64,000 bases of DNA from Saccharopolyspora rhizosphaerae (GCF_003931915.1 NZ_RSAA01000008.1:1-64000); one strand, 5' to 3'. Positions 1 to 13,957 are shown, numbered from the stretch's first letter. Notes: generated by a model from the letters alone, not told the origin. Numbers and translations: made by a program.

Positions 1-10
1 AACAGTCCGC

Positions 11-30
11 TGTTGAGTTCTCAAAGAACA
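11..30 (-). promoter_or_regulatory. rRNA leader antitermination/processing-like element
   Basis: Read on the minus strand the segment is TGTTCTTTGAGAACTCAACA. This closely resembles the conserved TTTGAGAACTCAA block of actinobacterial rRNA leaders and spacers, which takes part in antitermination and 16S precursor processing. It sits downstream of two promoter-like sequences that also point left. The 16S gene should therefore begin just past the left edge of the window. That last step is inference, since no rRNA sequence is visible. Confidence 0.7.
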
Positions 31-112
31 CACCCACACCATCACCACACCCCACTTCAGGGATGCCGGATCCGGGGAGTCATTTCCTCGTTCGCGCTTT
101 TCGCTGTCGTCC

Positions 113-142
113 AGAGTAGCAGGCCCGCTTCCTCGCGTTCAC
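113..142 (-). promoter_or_regulatory. Candidate proximal rrn promoter
   Basis: The minus strand has GTGAAC (137-142), an 18-base spacer and TACTCT (113-118), a plausible -35/-10 pair about 85 bases before the leader element. Tandem promoters are usual for actinobacterial rRNA operons. The -35 is only a moderate match. Confidence 0.4.
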
Positions 143-391
143 CGGGGGGTCACCCCACCCGGTCGCCGTCGAGAAGTCGGCTCACTCTTCTGCCCGGCAG
201 CCACCAAGCACTGTTTTCAATGAAGTTCAGGTGGAAAACCGCGTCCGCATCCCCGAGCCGTTCGGCTCGTCGCACTTCCTCGGTTTCCCGTTCGGAGCGC
301 CCACTCTACCACCCGGAGGCAGGAGCTTGGTTCGCAACCCCGCGTCAGGCCCGGCCCGGTTTGCCCGGCCCGTGTCGCGCTGACCCGTAAA

Positions 392-421
392 AAGTTACAC
401 GGTCCGCTCCGACGGGGTCAA
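392..421 (-). promoter_or_regulatory. Candidate distal rrn promoter
   Basis: The minus strand has TTGACC (416-421), an 18-base spacer and TAACTT (392-397). It lies just after the tyrS terminator and faces the rRNA leader. TTGACC is a good sigma-70-type -35 for this group. The 1-440 interval has no gene and is best read as rrn promoter and leader DNA. Confidence 0.5.
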
Positions 422-440
422 ACCGGGGGGTGCTTTGGCC

Positions 441-478
441 GCTCCGGGGCGCGAAATCGCAGGTCAGCGCCCCGGAGC
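441..478 (-). terminator. tyrS terminator hairpin
   Basis: GCTCCGGGGCGC and GCGCCCCGGAGC form a perfect 12-bp stem with a 14-base loop, 5 bases past the tyrS stop. There is no strong U-tract, as is common in actinomycetes. It would separate tyrS from the rRNA promoters. Confidence 0.7.
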
Positions 479-483
479 ACGGC

Positions 484-1758
484 TCAGCTCAGGATCTTGG
501 CACCCGCGGTGCTGCGCTTGCCGCGGCGGACGACGAGCCAGCGCCCGTGCAGCAGGTCTTCCCGGCTCGGAACCCACTCCTCGTCGGCGATCTTGACGTT
601 GTTGACGTACGCGCCACCCTCCTTGATGGTGCGGCGGGCCGCGCCCTTGCCGGTGACGAGACCGGTGTCGACGAGCAGGTCGACGATCGTCGGGCCGTCC
701 GCGGAACGCAGCTCAGCCCTCGGCACGGCGGCCATCGCCGACTCCAGCGTCTGCTCGTCGAGGTCGGCGAGCTCACCCCGGCCGAACAGGGCCTGGCTGG
801 CGGCGATCACCTTGCGGGTCTGGTCCTCGCCGTGCACGAGGGTGGTCAGCTCCTCGGCGAGCCGCTTCTGACCGGCGCGCAACTGCGGGCGTTCGGCCGT
901 CGTCTTCTCCAGTTCCTCGATCTCCTCCCGGTCGAGGAAGGTGAACAGCCGCAGGTAGCGGGGCACGTCGGCGTCCGCGGAGTTCACGAAGTACTGGTAC
1001 CAGGCGTAGGGCGAGGTCAGGGACGGGTCGAGCCAGACGTTCCCGCCACCCGTGGACTTGCCGAACTTGCGACCCTCGGAGTCGGTGACCAGCGGCAGCG
1101 TCAGCGCGTGCGCGGAGGCCCCCTCCTGCTTCCTGATCAGGTCGACGCCGGCGATGATGTTGCCCCACTGGTCCGACCCGCCCAGCTGCAGCAGCGCGCC
1201 GTGCTGGCGGTGGAGCTGCACGAAGTCGTTGGCCTGCAGGAGCATGTAGCTGAACTCCGTGTAGGAGATGCCGTCGGTCTCCAGCCGGCGCTTGACCGTC
1301 TCCCGGGCCAGCATCGTGTTCACCGAGAAGTGCTTGCCGACCTCGCGCAGGAACGCGGTGACCGACAGGTTGGCGGTCCAGTCGGCGTTGTTCACCATGA
1401 TCGCGCCGGTCGGCGAGTCGTCGAAGTCGACGAACGCGGACAGCTGGTCGCGGATCTGCCCGGTCCACTCGGCGATGGTGGCCTCGTCGTGCAGGTTGCG
1501 CTCGCCGACGTCGCGGGGATCGCCGATCAGACCGGTCGCGCCGCCGGCCAGGACCACCGGCCGGTGACCGGCCTGCTGGAAGCGGCGCAGCGTCAGCATC
1601 GGGATCAGGTGACCCGCGTGCAGGCTCGGCGCGGTCGGGTCGAAGCCGGCGTAAAGAGTGAGCGGACCCGTGTCGAGGTCTCGTCGCAGCGCGTCGAGGT
1701 CGGTGGATTGCGCGATCAGTCCGCGCCAGGCCAGCTCGTCAAGGATGTGCTCACTCAC
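484..1758 (-). CDS. tyrS: Tyrosyl-tRNA synthetase
   Basis: Charges tRNA-Tyr with tyrosine in the cytoplasm. The 424-residue protein is normal length for the bacterial TyrRS family. The class I HIGH motif appears as HAGH at residues 47-50. The KMSKS-type loop appears as KFGKS at 231-235. The substrate segment GGSDQWGN is at 193-200, and the last ~70 residues form an S4-like RNA-binding domain. A strong hairpin follows the stop and then rRNA promoters, an arrangement seen near rRNA operons in related actinomycetes. The next gene upstream is the glycosylase, 33 bases away, so the two may be cotranscribed. No T-box leader was recognised before it. Confidence 0.97.
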   Translation of the reverse strand: MSEHILDELAWRGLIAQSTDLDALRRDLDTGPLTLYAGFDPTAPSLHAGHLIPMLTLRRFQQAGHRPVVLAGGATGLIGDPRDVGERNLHDEATIAEWTGQIRDQLSAFVDFDDSPTGAIMVNNADWTANLSVTAFLREVGKHFSVNTMLARETVKRRLETDGISYTEFSYMLLQANDFVQLHRQHGALLQLGGSDQWGNIIAGVDLIRKQEGASAHALTLPLVTDSEGRKFGKSTGGGNVWLDPSLTSPYAWYQYFVNSADADVPRYLRLFTFLDREEIEELEKTTAERPQLRAGQKRLAEELTTLVHGEDQTRKVIAASQALFGRGELADLDEQTLESAMAAVPRAELRSADGPTIVDLLVDTGLVTGKGAARRTIKEGGAYVNNVKIADEEWVPSREDLLHGRWLVVRRGKRSTAGAKILS

Positions 1759-1791
1759 GCCGTCCAGTTTCGCGCATCCCCACGAACAGGT

Positions 1792-2424
1792 TCACGCCCG
1801 GGCTCGAGTGCGGCGACGCCCGCCACGCCGGTAGGCGCTGACGGCCTCGGAACCGTCGACCCACGACCGCCACGGGAGGTCCATCGCGGCGGCGACACCG
1901 ACGCGGGGACCGCTCCGGATGTCGTCCTCGGCGACCTCGCTGCCGTTGTAGAGGCGCACCGGAGAACCCGGGGCGGTCAGGTCGAGACCGTTGTGCTCGC
2001 GCGTGATGCCCAGCACCCCGGCGAGCCGGGCCGGACCGCTGGCCAGCTGGGAGTCCTTGCGGGCCGCAGGCTTGCGGCTGCGGGCGAGCTCACCCCCGGT
2101 GGTGATCTCCCCGGCGCGCAGCAGCACCGCGCCGGGCACCCCGTCGGTGAGGCAGACCACGTTGATGCAGAAGTGCATCCCGTAGACGAAGTAGACGTAG
2201 AGGTGCCCGGCCGGGCCGAACATCACGGAGTTGCGCTCGGTCCGGCCGCGGTAGCAGTGCGAGGCCGGGTCGTCGGTGCCCCGGTAGGCCTCGACCTCGA
2301 CCAGGCGCACCCCGACGTCGCCCTCCGGGCTGCTGGACCGCAGTTCGCAGCCCAGCAACCGGCGCGCGACCCACAACGGGTCGCGTGCCAGCTCCTCGCG
2401 CGTCACCAGGTCCACGCTCAGCAC
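1792..2424 (-). CDS. 3-methyladenine DNA glycosylase (AAG/MPG family)
   Basis: Base-excision-repair enzyme that removes alkylated purines. The 210-residue protein fits the Pfam methylpurine glycosylase family (human AAG type, unrelated to AlkA). Residues ~45-70 hold the signature VEVEAYRGTDDPASHCYRGRT, shared across the family and containing the general-base glutamate. A later conserved segment reads GHLYVYFVYGMHFCINVV. It ends 33 bases before tyrS and starts 25 bases after argH, so it lies in a run of same-strand genes. The same order (glycosylase next to tyrS) occurs in mycobacteria. Confidence 0.92.
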   Translation of the reverse strand: MLSVDLVTREELARDPLWVARRLLGCELRSSSPEGDVGVRLVEVEAYRGTDDPASHCYRGRTERNSVMFGPAGHLYVYFVYGMHFCINVVCLTDGVPGAVLLRAGEITTGGELARSRKPAARKDSQLASGPARLAGVLGITREHNGLDLTAPGSPVRLYNGSEVAEDDIRSGPRVGVAAAMDLPWRSWVDGSEAVSAYRRGGRRRTRARA

Positions 2425-2449
2425 CCTACCGGGCGCGATGCGCTCGCGA

Positions 2450-6571
<4,122 letters not shown>

Positions 6572-6575
<4 letters not shown>

Positions 6576-6663
6576 GCGTCCTCCGTATCTTGCGGGACTC
6601 CTGCGCCCGATCGGCCGTGCTGAGCGCCGCACGCGCGGGTGCGGCTCATGCGTCCTCCGTGTC
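6572..6663 (-). repeat. Direct repeat joining argB end and argD start
   Basis: Plus-strand TCATGCGTCCTCCGTATC (6572-6589) recurs as TCATGCGTCCTCCGTGTC (6646-6663), 17 of 18 bases alike and 74 bases apart. The right copy encodes the argB C-terminus (TEDA, stop). The left copy provides the argD Shine-Dalgarno and ATG. Confidence 0.8.
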
Positions 6664-7554
6664 GACGGGGAACACCATCGTTCCCACTCCGGCACTGGTG
6701 AAGACCTCGAGCAGCACGGAGTGCGCGAGCCGCCCGTCGATGACGTGCGCTCGCGGCACCCCACCGCGGACGGCGCGCAGGCACGCCTCCATCTTCGGCA
6801 CCATCCCCGAGGCCAGGCCCGGCAGCAGTTCTGCGAGCTGGTCCACGTCGAGCCTGCTGATCAGGGACGACTTGTCCGGCCAGTTGGTGTAGAGACCTTC
6901 GACGTCGGTGAGCACCACGAGCTTCTCGGCGCCCAGCGCGACGGCCAGGGCACCGGCGGCGGTGTCGGCGTTGACGTTGTGCACCACACCGTCGGAGTCG
7001 GGCGCCACTGTGGACACCACGGGGATGCGGCCCGCGTTGATCAGGTCCAGCACGGCCTCCGGGTTCACGTCCACGACGTCACCCACCAGGCCCACGTCCA
7101 CCGGTTCGCCGTCCACCGTGGCGGTGCGGCGAGCCGCGGTGAACAACCCCGCGTCTTCGCCGGACATGCCGACCGCGAAGGGACCGTGCTGGTTGATCAG
7201 GCCGACGAGCTCGCGTCCGACCTGCCCGACCAGCACCATCCGCACGACGTCCATGGTCTCCGGCGAGGTGACCCGCAGGCCGCCCCGGAACTCGCCCTCC
7301 ATGCCGAGCCGGTCGAGCATCGAGGTGATCTGCGGTCCGCCGCCGTGCACCACGACCGGGCGCAGGCCCGCGAGCCGCAGGAACACCATGTCCTGCGCGA
7401 ACGCGACCTTGAGCTCGTCGTCGACCATGGCGTTGCCGCCGTACTTGATGACGACCGTGGCGCCGTTGAAGCGCTGCAGCCACGGGAGTGCTTCGACGAG
7501 GACGCTGGCCTTCTCGGCCGCGGTGGCCAGCCGATCGCTGGTGTCACTGGTCAT
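6646..7554 (-). CDS. argB: Acetylglutamate kinase
   Basis: Phosphorylates N-acetylglutamate, the usual arginine-inhibited step. The 302-residue protein belongs to the amino acid kinase family. The N-terminal VIKYGGNAM contains the phosphate-binding lysine and glycines, and [10 protein letters not shown] follows about 35 residues later; both are hallmarks. An N-terminal extension of ~25 residues before VVIKYGG is typical of arginine-sensitive members. The ATG overlaps the argJ stop (ATGA), so translation is coupled. Confidence 0.96.
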   Translation of the reverse strand: MTSDTSDRLATAAEKASVLVEALPWLQRFNGATVVIKYGGNAMVDDELKVAFAQDMVFLRLAGLRPVVVHGGGPQITSMLDRLGMEGEFRGGLRVTSPETMDVVRMVLVGQVGRELVGLINQHGPFAVGMSGEDAGLFTAARRTATVDGEPVDVGLVGDVVDVNPEAVLDLINAGRIPVVSTVAPDSDGVVHNVNADTAAGALAVALGAEKLVVLTDVEGLYTNWPDKSSLISRLDVDQLAELLPGLASGMVPKMEACLRAVRGGVPRAHVIDGRLAHSVLLEVFTSAGVGTMVFPVDTEDA

Positions 7555-8711
7555 GAGGAGTACGCGCTGTTCTCTTCGACGTAGTCGTGGGAGAGGTCGG
7601 TGGTCAGGATCGTCGCGGCGTGCGAACCGAGGTGCAGGTCGATGACGATCTCGATGTGCCGCCCGGACAGGTCGGCCTCGCTGCGGTCGCGGGCGGTCGC
7701 GCCGTCGGCGTAGAGCGTGACCCCGTTGGTGGCGATCGCGACGCGGTCCACGTCGATCTCGGCGTCCGCGCGGCCCAGCGCCATCGCGATGCGGCCCCAG
7801 TTCGGGTCCGAGCCGAACATGGCGGTCCCGACCAGGTTGTCCTCGGCGACGATCCGGCCGATGGTCACCGCGTCGGCCTCGCTGGCGGCTCCGCGCACGA
7901 TGACGTCGATGGTCTTGGTGGCGCCCTCGGCGTCGTCCTGCAGCTGGCGCACCAGGTCCTGGCAGACCTCGGTGAGCAGCGCCGTGAACTCCTCCGGGGA
8001 GGCCTCGACGCCCGAGGCGCCGGAGGCCATCACCAGCACGGTGTCGTTGGTGGAGGTGCCGCCGTCGACGTCGAGCCGGTCGAAGGTGACCCGGGTGGCC
8101 GCGCGCAGCGCCTGGTCGAGGTCGGCACCGCTGATCGCCACGTCGGTGGTGATGACGCTGAGCATGGTGGCCATGTTGGGCGCGAGCATGCCCGCGCCCT
8201 TGGCGAAGCCGCCGATCGACCAGCCGCCGCTGTGCGCGCGGTGGGCCTGCTTGGCCTTGCTGTCGGTGGTGAGCACGGCGGTGGCGGCGTCCAGCCCGGG
8301 CTGCTCACCGGTGTCGAGCGCCTTGGCGGCGGCGTCGACGCCGGGCAGCAGCGCGTCCATCGGCAGCCGCTCCCCGATCAGGCCGGTCGAGCAGACCGCG
8401 ACCTCGATCGCCCCGACGCCGAGCACGTCGGCGACCTTCTCCGCGGTGGCGTGGGTGTCCTGGAAACCGCCGGGGCCGGTGCAGGCGTTGGCGCAGCCGG
8501 AGTTGAGCACGATCGCGCGCAGCGTGCGCTCCTGCAGCACCTGCTGGGACCAGAGCACCGGCGCGGCTTTGACCTTGTTGGTGGTGAACACGCCCGCCGC
8601 CGACTGCTGCGGACCGTCGTTGACCACGAGTGCGAGATCGCGCGCGCCCGCTGCCTTGATGCCTGCGGCGACCCCCGCCGCCCGGAAACCGGCGGGACCG
8701 GTCACGCTCAT
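7551..8711 (-). CDS. argJ: Bifunctional ornithine acetyltransferase / N-acetylglutamate synthase
   Basis: Recycles the acetyl group from acetylornithine to glutamate, and in bifunctional members also acetylates glutamate from acetyl-CoA. The 386-residue protein contains the self-cleavage motif MATML with the nucleophilic threonine at residue 182, so it should mature to alpha and beta chains. The oxyanion-hole residues lie in CSTGLIGE (~107-114), and the C-terminus holds the family segment [10 protein letters not shown]. It lies between argC and argB with a coupled stop. Whether it is mono- or bifunctional cannot be read from the sequence. Confidence 0.96.
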   Translation of the reverse strand: MSVTGPAGFRAAGVAAGIKAAGARDLALVVNDGPQQSAAGVFTTNKVKAAPVLWSQQVLQERTLRAIVLNSGCANACTGPGGFQDTHATAEKVADVLGVGAIEVAVCSTGLIGERLPMDALLPGVDAAAKALDTGEQPGLDAATAVLTTDSKAKQAHRAHSGGWSIGGFAKGAGMLAPNMATMLSVITTDVAISGADLDQALRAATRVTFDRLDVDGGTSTNDTVLVMASGASGVEASPEEFTALLTEVCQDLVRQLQDDAEGATKTIDVIVRGAASEADAVTIGRIVAEDNLVGTAMFGSDPNWGRIAMALGRADAEIDVDRVAIATNGVTLYADGATARDRSEADLSGRHIEIVIDLHLGSHAATILTTDLSHDYVEENSAYSS

Positions 8712-8739
8712 GTCTTCTCCTCGGTTTCGGTGGCGGGCT

Positions 8740-9768
8740 TCACGGCGCGATGCCGGCGGTGGGCAGTCCGGTGGTCTCGGGCAGGCCGAGGGCGAGGTTC
8801 ATGCACTGCACGGCGCCGCCCGCGGTGCCCTTGGTGAGGTTGTCCTCGGCTCCGACCACGACCAGCCGGCCGGCGTCCGGGTCGACGGTGACCTGCAGGT
8901 GGACGGTGTTGGCGCCGAGCGTCGCCGAGGTCTGCGGCCACACCCCTTCGGGCAGGACGTGCACGAACGGCTCGTCGCCATAGGCGTCGAGGTAGACCTC
9001 GCCGGCGGCGGAGGCGTCGACGTCGCCGCGCAGAGGTGCCGAGCAGGTGGCGAGGATGCCGCGGGCCATCGGGGCCAGCACGGGTGTGAAGGAGACCGCG
9101 ACCTGCTCCCCCGCTGCAGCGCTGAGGTTCTGGATCATCTCCGGCGTGTGCCGGTGGGCGCCGCCGACGCCGTAGACGCTGGCCGAGCCCATGACCTCGG
9201 CGGAGAGCAGGTGCGGCTTGAGCGCGCGTCCTGCGCCGGAGGTGCCGGTGACCGCGGTGATCACGACCTCGGGTTCGACGATGCCCGCGGCCAGCGCGGG
9301 CACGACGGCCAGCGACGACACGGTCGGGAAGCAGCCCGCGACGGCGATGCGCTTGCTGCTGCGCAGGCGCTCGCGCGCCCCGGGCAGTTCGGGCACGCCG
9401 TAGGGCCAGGTGCCGGGGTGGTCGCCGCCGTACCAGCGGGTCCACGCCTCGGGGTCGTTGAGCCGGTGGTCGGCGCCGCAGTCGACGACCACGACGTCGT
9501 CGCCGAGCTCGGCGGCGATCGCCGCGGAGTGGCCGTGCGGCAGCGCGAGGAAGACGACGTCGTGACCGCGGAGCTGCTCGGCGGTCGTCTCCCCGAGCTC
9601 GCGGTCGGCCAGCGGCAGCAGCTGGGGGTGGTGCTGGCCGAGCCGGCTGCCCGCGTTGCCCCCTGCCGTGAGCGCACCGATCTCGACTTCCGGGTGCGCG
9701 AGCAGCAGGCGGAGCAGTTCTCCGCCCGCGTAGCCGCTGGCACCCGCTACAGCAACCCTCACCGTCAT
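8740..9768 (-). CDS. argC: N-acetyl-gamma-glutamyl-phosphate reductase
   Basis: NADPH-dependent reductase, third step of arginine synthesis and first gene of the operon. The ATG at 9768 gives 342 residues beginning [16 protein letters not shown], the dinucleotide-binding turn. The catalytic cysteine is C146 in VAGCFPT. The frame extends upstream through the promoter, but that part is not family-like. The -10 box ends 7 bases before the ATG, leaving no room for a Shine-Dalgarno sequence, so the mRNA is probably leaderless. Confidence 0.95.
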   Translation of the reverse strand: MTVRVAVAGASGYAGGELLRLLLAHPEVEIGALTAGGNAGSRLGQHHPQLLPLADRELGETTAEQLRGHDVVFLALPHGHSAAIAAELGDDVVVVDCGADHRLNDPEAWTRWYGGDHPGTWPYGVPELPGARERLRSSKRIAVAGCFPTVSSLAVVPALAAGIVEPEVVITAVTGTSGAGRALKPHLLSAEVMGSASVYGVGGAHRHTPEMIQNLSAAAGEQVAVSFTPVLAPMARGILATCSAPLRGDVDASAAGEVYLDAYGDEPFVHVLPEGVWPQTSATLGANTVHLQVTVDPDAGRLVVVGAEDNLTKGTAGGAVQCMNLALGLPETTGLPTAGIAP

Positions 9769-9775
9769 GCGGATG

Positions 9776-9804
9776 ATTATGCACTGCTGTGCAAAATCAA
9801 TCAA
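9776..9804 (-). promoter_or_regulatory. argC operon promoter with ARG-box-like palindrome in the spacer
   Basis: On the minus strand TTGATT (9799-9804) is followed by exactly 17 bases and CATAAT (9776-9781). TGCACAGCAGTGCA (9780-9793), a 5-bp inverted repeat with AT-rich flanks, fills the spacer and touches the -10. This is where a repressor such as the ArgR encoded in the same operon would block polymerase. The promoter match is strong; the operator assignment is inference. Confidence 0.65.
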
Positions 9805-9932
9805 ACGAGTTCTCCGGGGGCCCGCCCAGTTTCCCACGCCACACCCCCAGGAGACCCTGTGATGTCGTGCTGAGGCTCACCACCGGGTCCCCGCGAGCAG
9901 AGGTGTCGGGCGCCGGTGGCAGCATCGGCGAG

Positions 9933-10622
9933 GTGAGCGAGGTCTCGGAGTTCTGCGAGGCGGCGTTGACGTCGCTCCGGGAGCAAGCCGTTCCGGAGGA
10001 CGCCCCCGCCATGCAGCGGTACATGAAGTCGGCGATGCCGTTCCTCGGCGTGCGCAAGCCCGCGCGGGTGCGGATCGTCGACGAGCTGTGCTCGCGGTTC
10101 CGGTTCGCCACGCAGGAGGAGCTGGTCGAGTCCGCGCGGGCGCTCTGGCGCGGTGCCACCCACCGGGAGGAGCGCTACGTCGCGCTGTCGGTGACCGGTC
10201 ACCGCGCGCAGCGGAAGCTCCAGGACCCCGGGATGCTCGAGCTCTACGAGGAGTTCGTGGTCACCGGAGCGTGGTGGGACTTCGTCGACGAAACCGCGAG
10301 CCGACGCATCGGGCCCCTGCTCCTGAGCCACCCGGACGTCGTGCGCCCGCTGCTGCTGCGCTGGGCCGGCGACGAGGACCGCTGGCGCCGCCGCACGTCG
10401 ATCATCGCCCAGCTGCGCGCGAAGGACCGCACCGACGTCGCACTGCTGCGCCGCGCCGTCGTAACCAACCTCACCGACCAGGACTTCTTCCTGCGCAAGG
10501 CGATCGGCTGGGCGCTGCGCGAGCACGCCAAGACCGATCCGGACTGGGTCCGCGACTTCGTCGCGCAGCACGAGTTGTCCCCGCTGTCGCGACGCGAAGC
10601 GTTGCGCGCCCTCGGTGAGTAG
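9933..10622 (+). CDS. AlkD-like DNA alkylation repair protein
   Basis: HEAT-repeat DNA glycosylase-type protein of the AlkD/DNA alkylation repair family. Visible segments include VTGAWWDFVDETASRRIG (mid-protein) and RWAGDEDRWRRRTSIIAQL, which carry the tryptophans and acidic residue typical of the concave DNA-binding face. The GTG at 9933 gives 229 residues, close to family length. The frame is open from 9789, but that stretch overlaps the argC promoter and has no family features. No clear Shine-Dalgarno supports any start, so the N-terminus is uncertain. It is divergent from the arg operon. Confidence 0.8.
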   Translation: MSEVSEFCEAALTSLREQAVPEDAPAMQRYMKSAMPFLGVRKPARVRIVDELCSRFRFATQEELVESARALWRGATHREERYVALSVTGHRAQRKLQDPGMLELYEEFVVTGAWWDFVDETASRRIGPLLLSHPDVVRPLLLRWAGDEDRWRRRTSIIAQLRAKDRTDVALLRRAVVTNLTDQDFFLRKAIGWALREHAKTDPDWVRDFVAQHELSPLSRREALRALGE

Positions 10623-10813
10623 CCCGCCACCACCGGACGCGATCGACCGCCGTCCACCACTCCGTCGGAGCACCCTGGTCGGCGATCTTCCGGACCCCGG
10701 CGTTGACGCAGCGCAACCCGGCCGTCATGCAGGTTTCACAGCGCTTGCACGGGGTCACAGCACGTGGACCCCCCTGTGGATTCGATCTGTCCCGGGAGGC
10801 ATCATCGAGATCG

Positions 10814-11410
10814 ATGACGATGATCCCGCCGCACCCGGACTTGGGAGCCCGCCACGGCGCGGCGCCGATCACGACGTCGTCCTGGGTCGGTCGGCAGGTT
10901 CTGCTGCGCCGCGTCGCCGCCGCCGACCGGCGCACCCTGGCCGGTTTCGACCAGGACCCCACCCGTGCGCCGTACGTGCAGACCGACGGGTACCGGCACT
11001 GGGCCGCGCACCGCGCCAACCACGTGGATTCGCCGGACGACTTCCAGCTGGCCATCGAAACCCGCCGGGACCAGGTCCTCGTCGGTTCGATGTGCATCAG
11101 CAAGGCCGACGAGCCAGGCGTTTTCAGCTACGGCGTGGGCATCGGCCCGATGCACCGCCGCTGCGGCTACGCCGACGACGCGATCATCACGCTGCTCGCC
11201 GTGATGTTCGGCCGCCGCCGGTTCGGCAAGTGCCAGGTCGGCATCTACCAGGAGAACGTCGCGTCCCTCGCGCTGCACCACAAGCTCGGCTTCCGGGAAG
11301 AAGGCCGCGCCAGCGAGCCGGACTCCCTCTCCGACGGCATGCTCCACCTGGTCATCATGGGTCTCACCGCGGAGGAGTTCACCGCCAAGCACCTCCCCCG
11401 CAACCACTGA
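10814..11410 (+). CDS. GNAT-family N-acetyltransferase (RimJ/RimL type)
   Basis: Acetyl-CoA-dependent transferase of unknown substrate. About 198 residues from the ATG at 10814; a second ATG at 10820 is possible. The acetyl-CoA region reads GVGIGPMHRRCGYADDAI, the variant of the R/Q-x-x-G-x-A/G loop seen in RimJ/RimL proteins. It is followed by NVASLALHHKLGFREEGR, the usual C-terminal motif where the side chain contacts the substrate. The frame is open further upstream, but that part is low-complexity and not family-like. A strong hairpin follows its stop. Confidence 0.8.
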   Translation: MTMIPPHPDLGARHGAAPITTSSWVGRQVLLRRVAAADRRTLAGFDQDPTRAPYVQTDGYRHWAAHRANHVDSPDDFQLAIETRRDQVLVGSMCISKADEPGVFSYGVGIGPMHRRCGYADDAIITLLAVMFGRRRFGKCQVGIYQENVASLALHHKLGFREEGRASEPDSLSDGMLHLVIMGLTAEEFTAKHLPRNH

Positions 11411-11419
11411 ACCGACGAG

Positions 11420-11454
11420 AACGGCCCCGCTCCAAAACTCGGAGCGGGGCCGTT
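11420..11454. terminator. Bidirectional terminator between GNAT gene and pheT
   Basis: AACGGCCCCGCTCC and its exact complement form a 14-bp stem with a 7-base loop, followed by CTT on the plus strand and by TC-rich sequence on the minus strand. The flanking genes converge here. Confidence 0.9.
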
Positions 11455-11464
11455 CTTCGCGGTG

Positions 11465-13957
11465 TCAGCCGCGGAGGGTGGCTCCGAGGCGCTCGGCGGC
11501 GGACCGCACCGCCGCGTCGCGGGCCTCGGTGGCCTCCTCCTGCTTGAGGGTGCGGTCGGGGGCGCGGAAGCGCAGGGCCAAGGCCAGCGACTTCTTGCCC
11601 TCCTCCAGCTGCTCGCCGGCGTAGACGTCGAAGAGGCGGACGTCCTCCAGCAGCTCACCACCGCCCGCGCGGACCGCCTCGACCACGTCGGCGGCCGCGA
11701 CCGACTCGTCGACGACCAGCGCCACGTCCACCAGCACCGGCGGGTACGCCGAGATCTGCGGGGCGGCACGGCGCTCGACCAGCGGCAGCGCGTCGAGGTT
11801 CAGCTCCATCGCGCTGGTGCGCTTGGGCAGGCCCAGCGCTTCGACGACCTTCGGGTGCAGCTCACCGGCGTGGCCCACGACCGTCTCGCCGACCCGGAGC
11901 TCGGCGCAGCGGCCCGGGTGCCACGGGGCGTGCTCGACGTTGCGAACCGCCAGCTCCACACCGGCGGTCGAGGCCACGACCCGAGCCGCCTGGATCGCGT
12001 CGGCCCACCCGGCGGCACGGCCCTTGCCCCACCAACCGGCCTGCTCGCGCTGGCCGGCCAGCACGGCCGCGACCCGCGTGGGCTGCGCGGGCAGCGCCGC
12101 CTCGAGCCCGGCGATCTCCTCGTCGGTCGGCCGTCCGTCGACACCGACCTCCGGCACCGGGGGCTGGTCCGCCGAGGGCTGGAAGACCTGCCCGAGGTGG
12201 AACAGCGCGACGTCGCGGTGGCCGCGGGAGACGTTGCGCTGCAAGGTGTCCAGCAGCCCCGTCAGCAGGGTCGTGGTCAGCTGCGACTTGTCGCTCTCGA
12301 GAGCGTTCAGCACGGTCATCGTGCGGCGGCGCTCGTCGTCCTCGGCGAGGCCGAAGGCGTCCCAGGTCTCCTCGCCGGTGAACGGGAACGGCAGCACCTC
12401 GACGAAACCGGCACCGGCCAGGGCGCGCGAGACCGCGCGCTTGCGGCGCTGAGCGGCAGTGAGGCCGCCGCCGGGCGGCGCGGCGGGCAGCACCGACGGG
12501 ATCGTGTGGTAGCCCTCCAGCCGCAGCACCTCCTCGACCAGGTCGAAGGGCTGCGACAGGTCCGGCCGCCAGCTCGGCGGGGTCGCGGTGATCAGGCCCA
12601 CGCCGTCGTCGGAGGTGCTCAGGTCGATCTTGCAGCCGATCTGGGTCAGCCGACGGGCGGTCACACCGCGCTCGTAGGAGACACCGGCGACCTTGTCCGG
12701 CAGCGCCAGCGGCATCGTCACCGGCGCCGGGGCCTTCGGCTCGCCGACGTCGGTGCGCCCGGGCGCGATCTTGCCGTCGCCGTAGCGGACCAGCAGGCCC
12801 GCGGCCAGCTCGGCGGCCACCGGCGCGATGGCCGGGTCCACCGTGCGCTCGAAGCGCTTGCCGGCCTCGCTGGGCAGCTTGTGGCGGCGGATGGTGCGGG
12901 CGATGTTCGCCGGGTCCCAGTTCGCCGCCTCGATCAGCACGTCGTGCGTGCCGTCACCGATCTCGGTGCTCTCACCACCCATGACGCCCGCCAGCGACAC
13001 CACGCCGGAGTCGTCGGCGATGACGATGTCGTCGGGGTCGAGCTCGCGGACCTGCCCGTCGAGCGTGGTGAGCTTCTCGCCGCTCTCGGCGTGGCGGACC
13101 ACCAGGTCGCCGGACACCTTCGTCGCGTCGAAGGCGTGCAGCGGCTGTCCCAGCTCCAGCATCACGTAGTTGGTGACGTCCACCGACAGGGAGATCGAGC
13201 GGATGCCGGCCAGCGCCAGGCGCCGGCGCATCCACCACGGGCTCGGCGCCGTCGGGTCCACGCCGGTGACGCGGCGCAGCACGAACCGCGAGCAGGCCTG
13301 CGCGTCGCGCAGCTCGACACCGCGGGAGGGCTTGTCGTCCTCCGGCACCGGGCGCGTGCCCGGGTCGCCGAACGGCACCTCGAAGGCGTTGGACAGCTCG
13401 CGGGCCAGCCCGCGCACCGAGAAGCAGTAGCCGCGGTCGGGCGTGATGGCCAGCTCGATGATCGAGTCGTCGAGCCCGACCAGCTCCACCGCGTCGTCAC
13501 CGGGGTCGGCCGACCCGGGCGGCAGCACCAGGATGCCCTCGTGGTCCTCGCCGAGCCCGAGCTCCTTGGCGGAGCAGATCATGCCCTCGCTGAGCCTGCC
13601 GTAGGTCTTGCGCGAGCTGATCTCGAACTCACCGGGCAGCACCGTGCCGGGCAGTGCGACGACGACGAGGTCGCCCTCGGAGAAGTTGCGGGCACCGCAG
13701 ATGATGTTCTGCAGCTTCTGCTCGCCGTCCTCGGAGGCGCCGATCTCGACCTTGCAGTACCGGATCGGCTTCTTGAACTCGGTGAGCTCTTCGATCTCGG
13801 CGACGCGGCCGGCCACGAGCGGGCCGCGCACCTGTGTCAGGTGCTCGACCTCCTCGACCTCCAACCCGATCCGGATGAACGCCTCTGCCAGCGTCTCCGC
13901 GGTCGTCTCCTCGGGCAGCTCGAGGTGCTCGGCCAGCCAGGAAACCGGAATCCGCAC
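11465..13957 (-). CDS. pheT: Phenylalanyl-tRNA synthetase beta chain
   Basis: Larger subunit of the alpha2-beta2 enzyme that charges tRNA-Phe. 830 residues from a GTG start (13957), normal for the long bacterial form. The order of domains is visible: an N-terminal tRNA-binding OB fold with the segment GPLVAGRVAEIEE (~45-57), the B3/B4 editing region in the middle, a B5 domain, a catalytic-like core, and a C-terminal ferredoxin-fold anticodon domain ending at SAAERLGATLRG. It lies 129 bases after pheS. Confidence 0.97.
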   Translation of the reverse strand: MRIPVSWLAEHLELPEETTAETLAEAFIRIGLEVEEVEHLTQVRGPLVAGRVAEIEELTEFKKPIRYCKVEIGASEDGEQKLQNIICGARNFSEGDLVVVALPGTVLPGEFEISSRKTYGRLSEGMICSAKELGLGEDHEGILVLPPGSADPGDDAVELVGLDDSIIELAITPDRGYCFSVRGLARELSNAFEVPFGDPGTRPVPEDDKPSRGVELRDAQACSRFVLRRVTGVDPTAPSPWWMRRRLALAGIRSISLSVDVTNYVMLELGQPLHAFDATKVSGDLVVRHAESGEKLTTLDGQVRELDPDDIVIADDSGVVSLAGVMGGESTEIGDGTHDVLIEAANWDPANIARTIRRHKLPSEAGKRFERTVDPAIAPVAAELAAGLLVRYGDGKIAPGRTDVGEPKAPAPVTMPLALPDKVAGVSYERGVTARRLTQIGCKIDLSTSDDGVGLITATPPSWRPDLSQPFDLVEEVLRLEGYHTIPSVLPAAPPGGGLTAAQRRKRAVSRALAGAGFVEVLPFPFTGEETWDAFGLAEDDERRRTMTVLNALESDKSQLTTTLLTGLLDTLQRNVSRGHRDVALFHLGQVFQPSADQPPVPEVGVDGRPTDEEIAGLEAALPAQPTRVAAVLAGQREQAGWWGKGRAAGWADAIQAARVVASTAGVELAVRNVEHAPWHPGRCAELRVGETVVGHAGELHPKVVEALGLPKRTSAMELNLDALPLVERRAAPQISAYPPVLVDVALVVDESVAAADVVEAVRAGGGELLEDVRLFDVYAGEQLEEGKKSLALALRFRAPDRTLKQEEATEARDAAVRSAAERLGATLRG

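Noticed and set aside
9789-9932. N-terminal extension of the AlkD-like gene from ATG 9789
   Set aside because: It would start inside the argC promoter and has no family-like residues before about residue 48.
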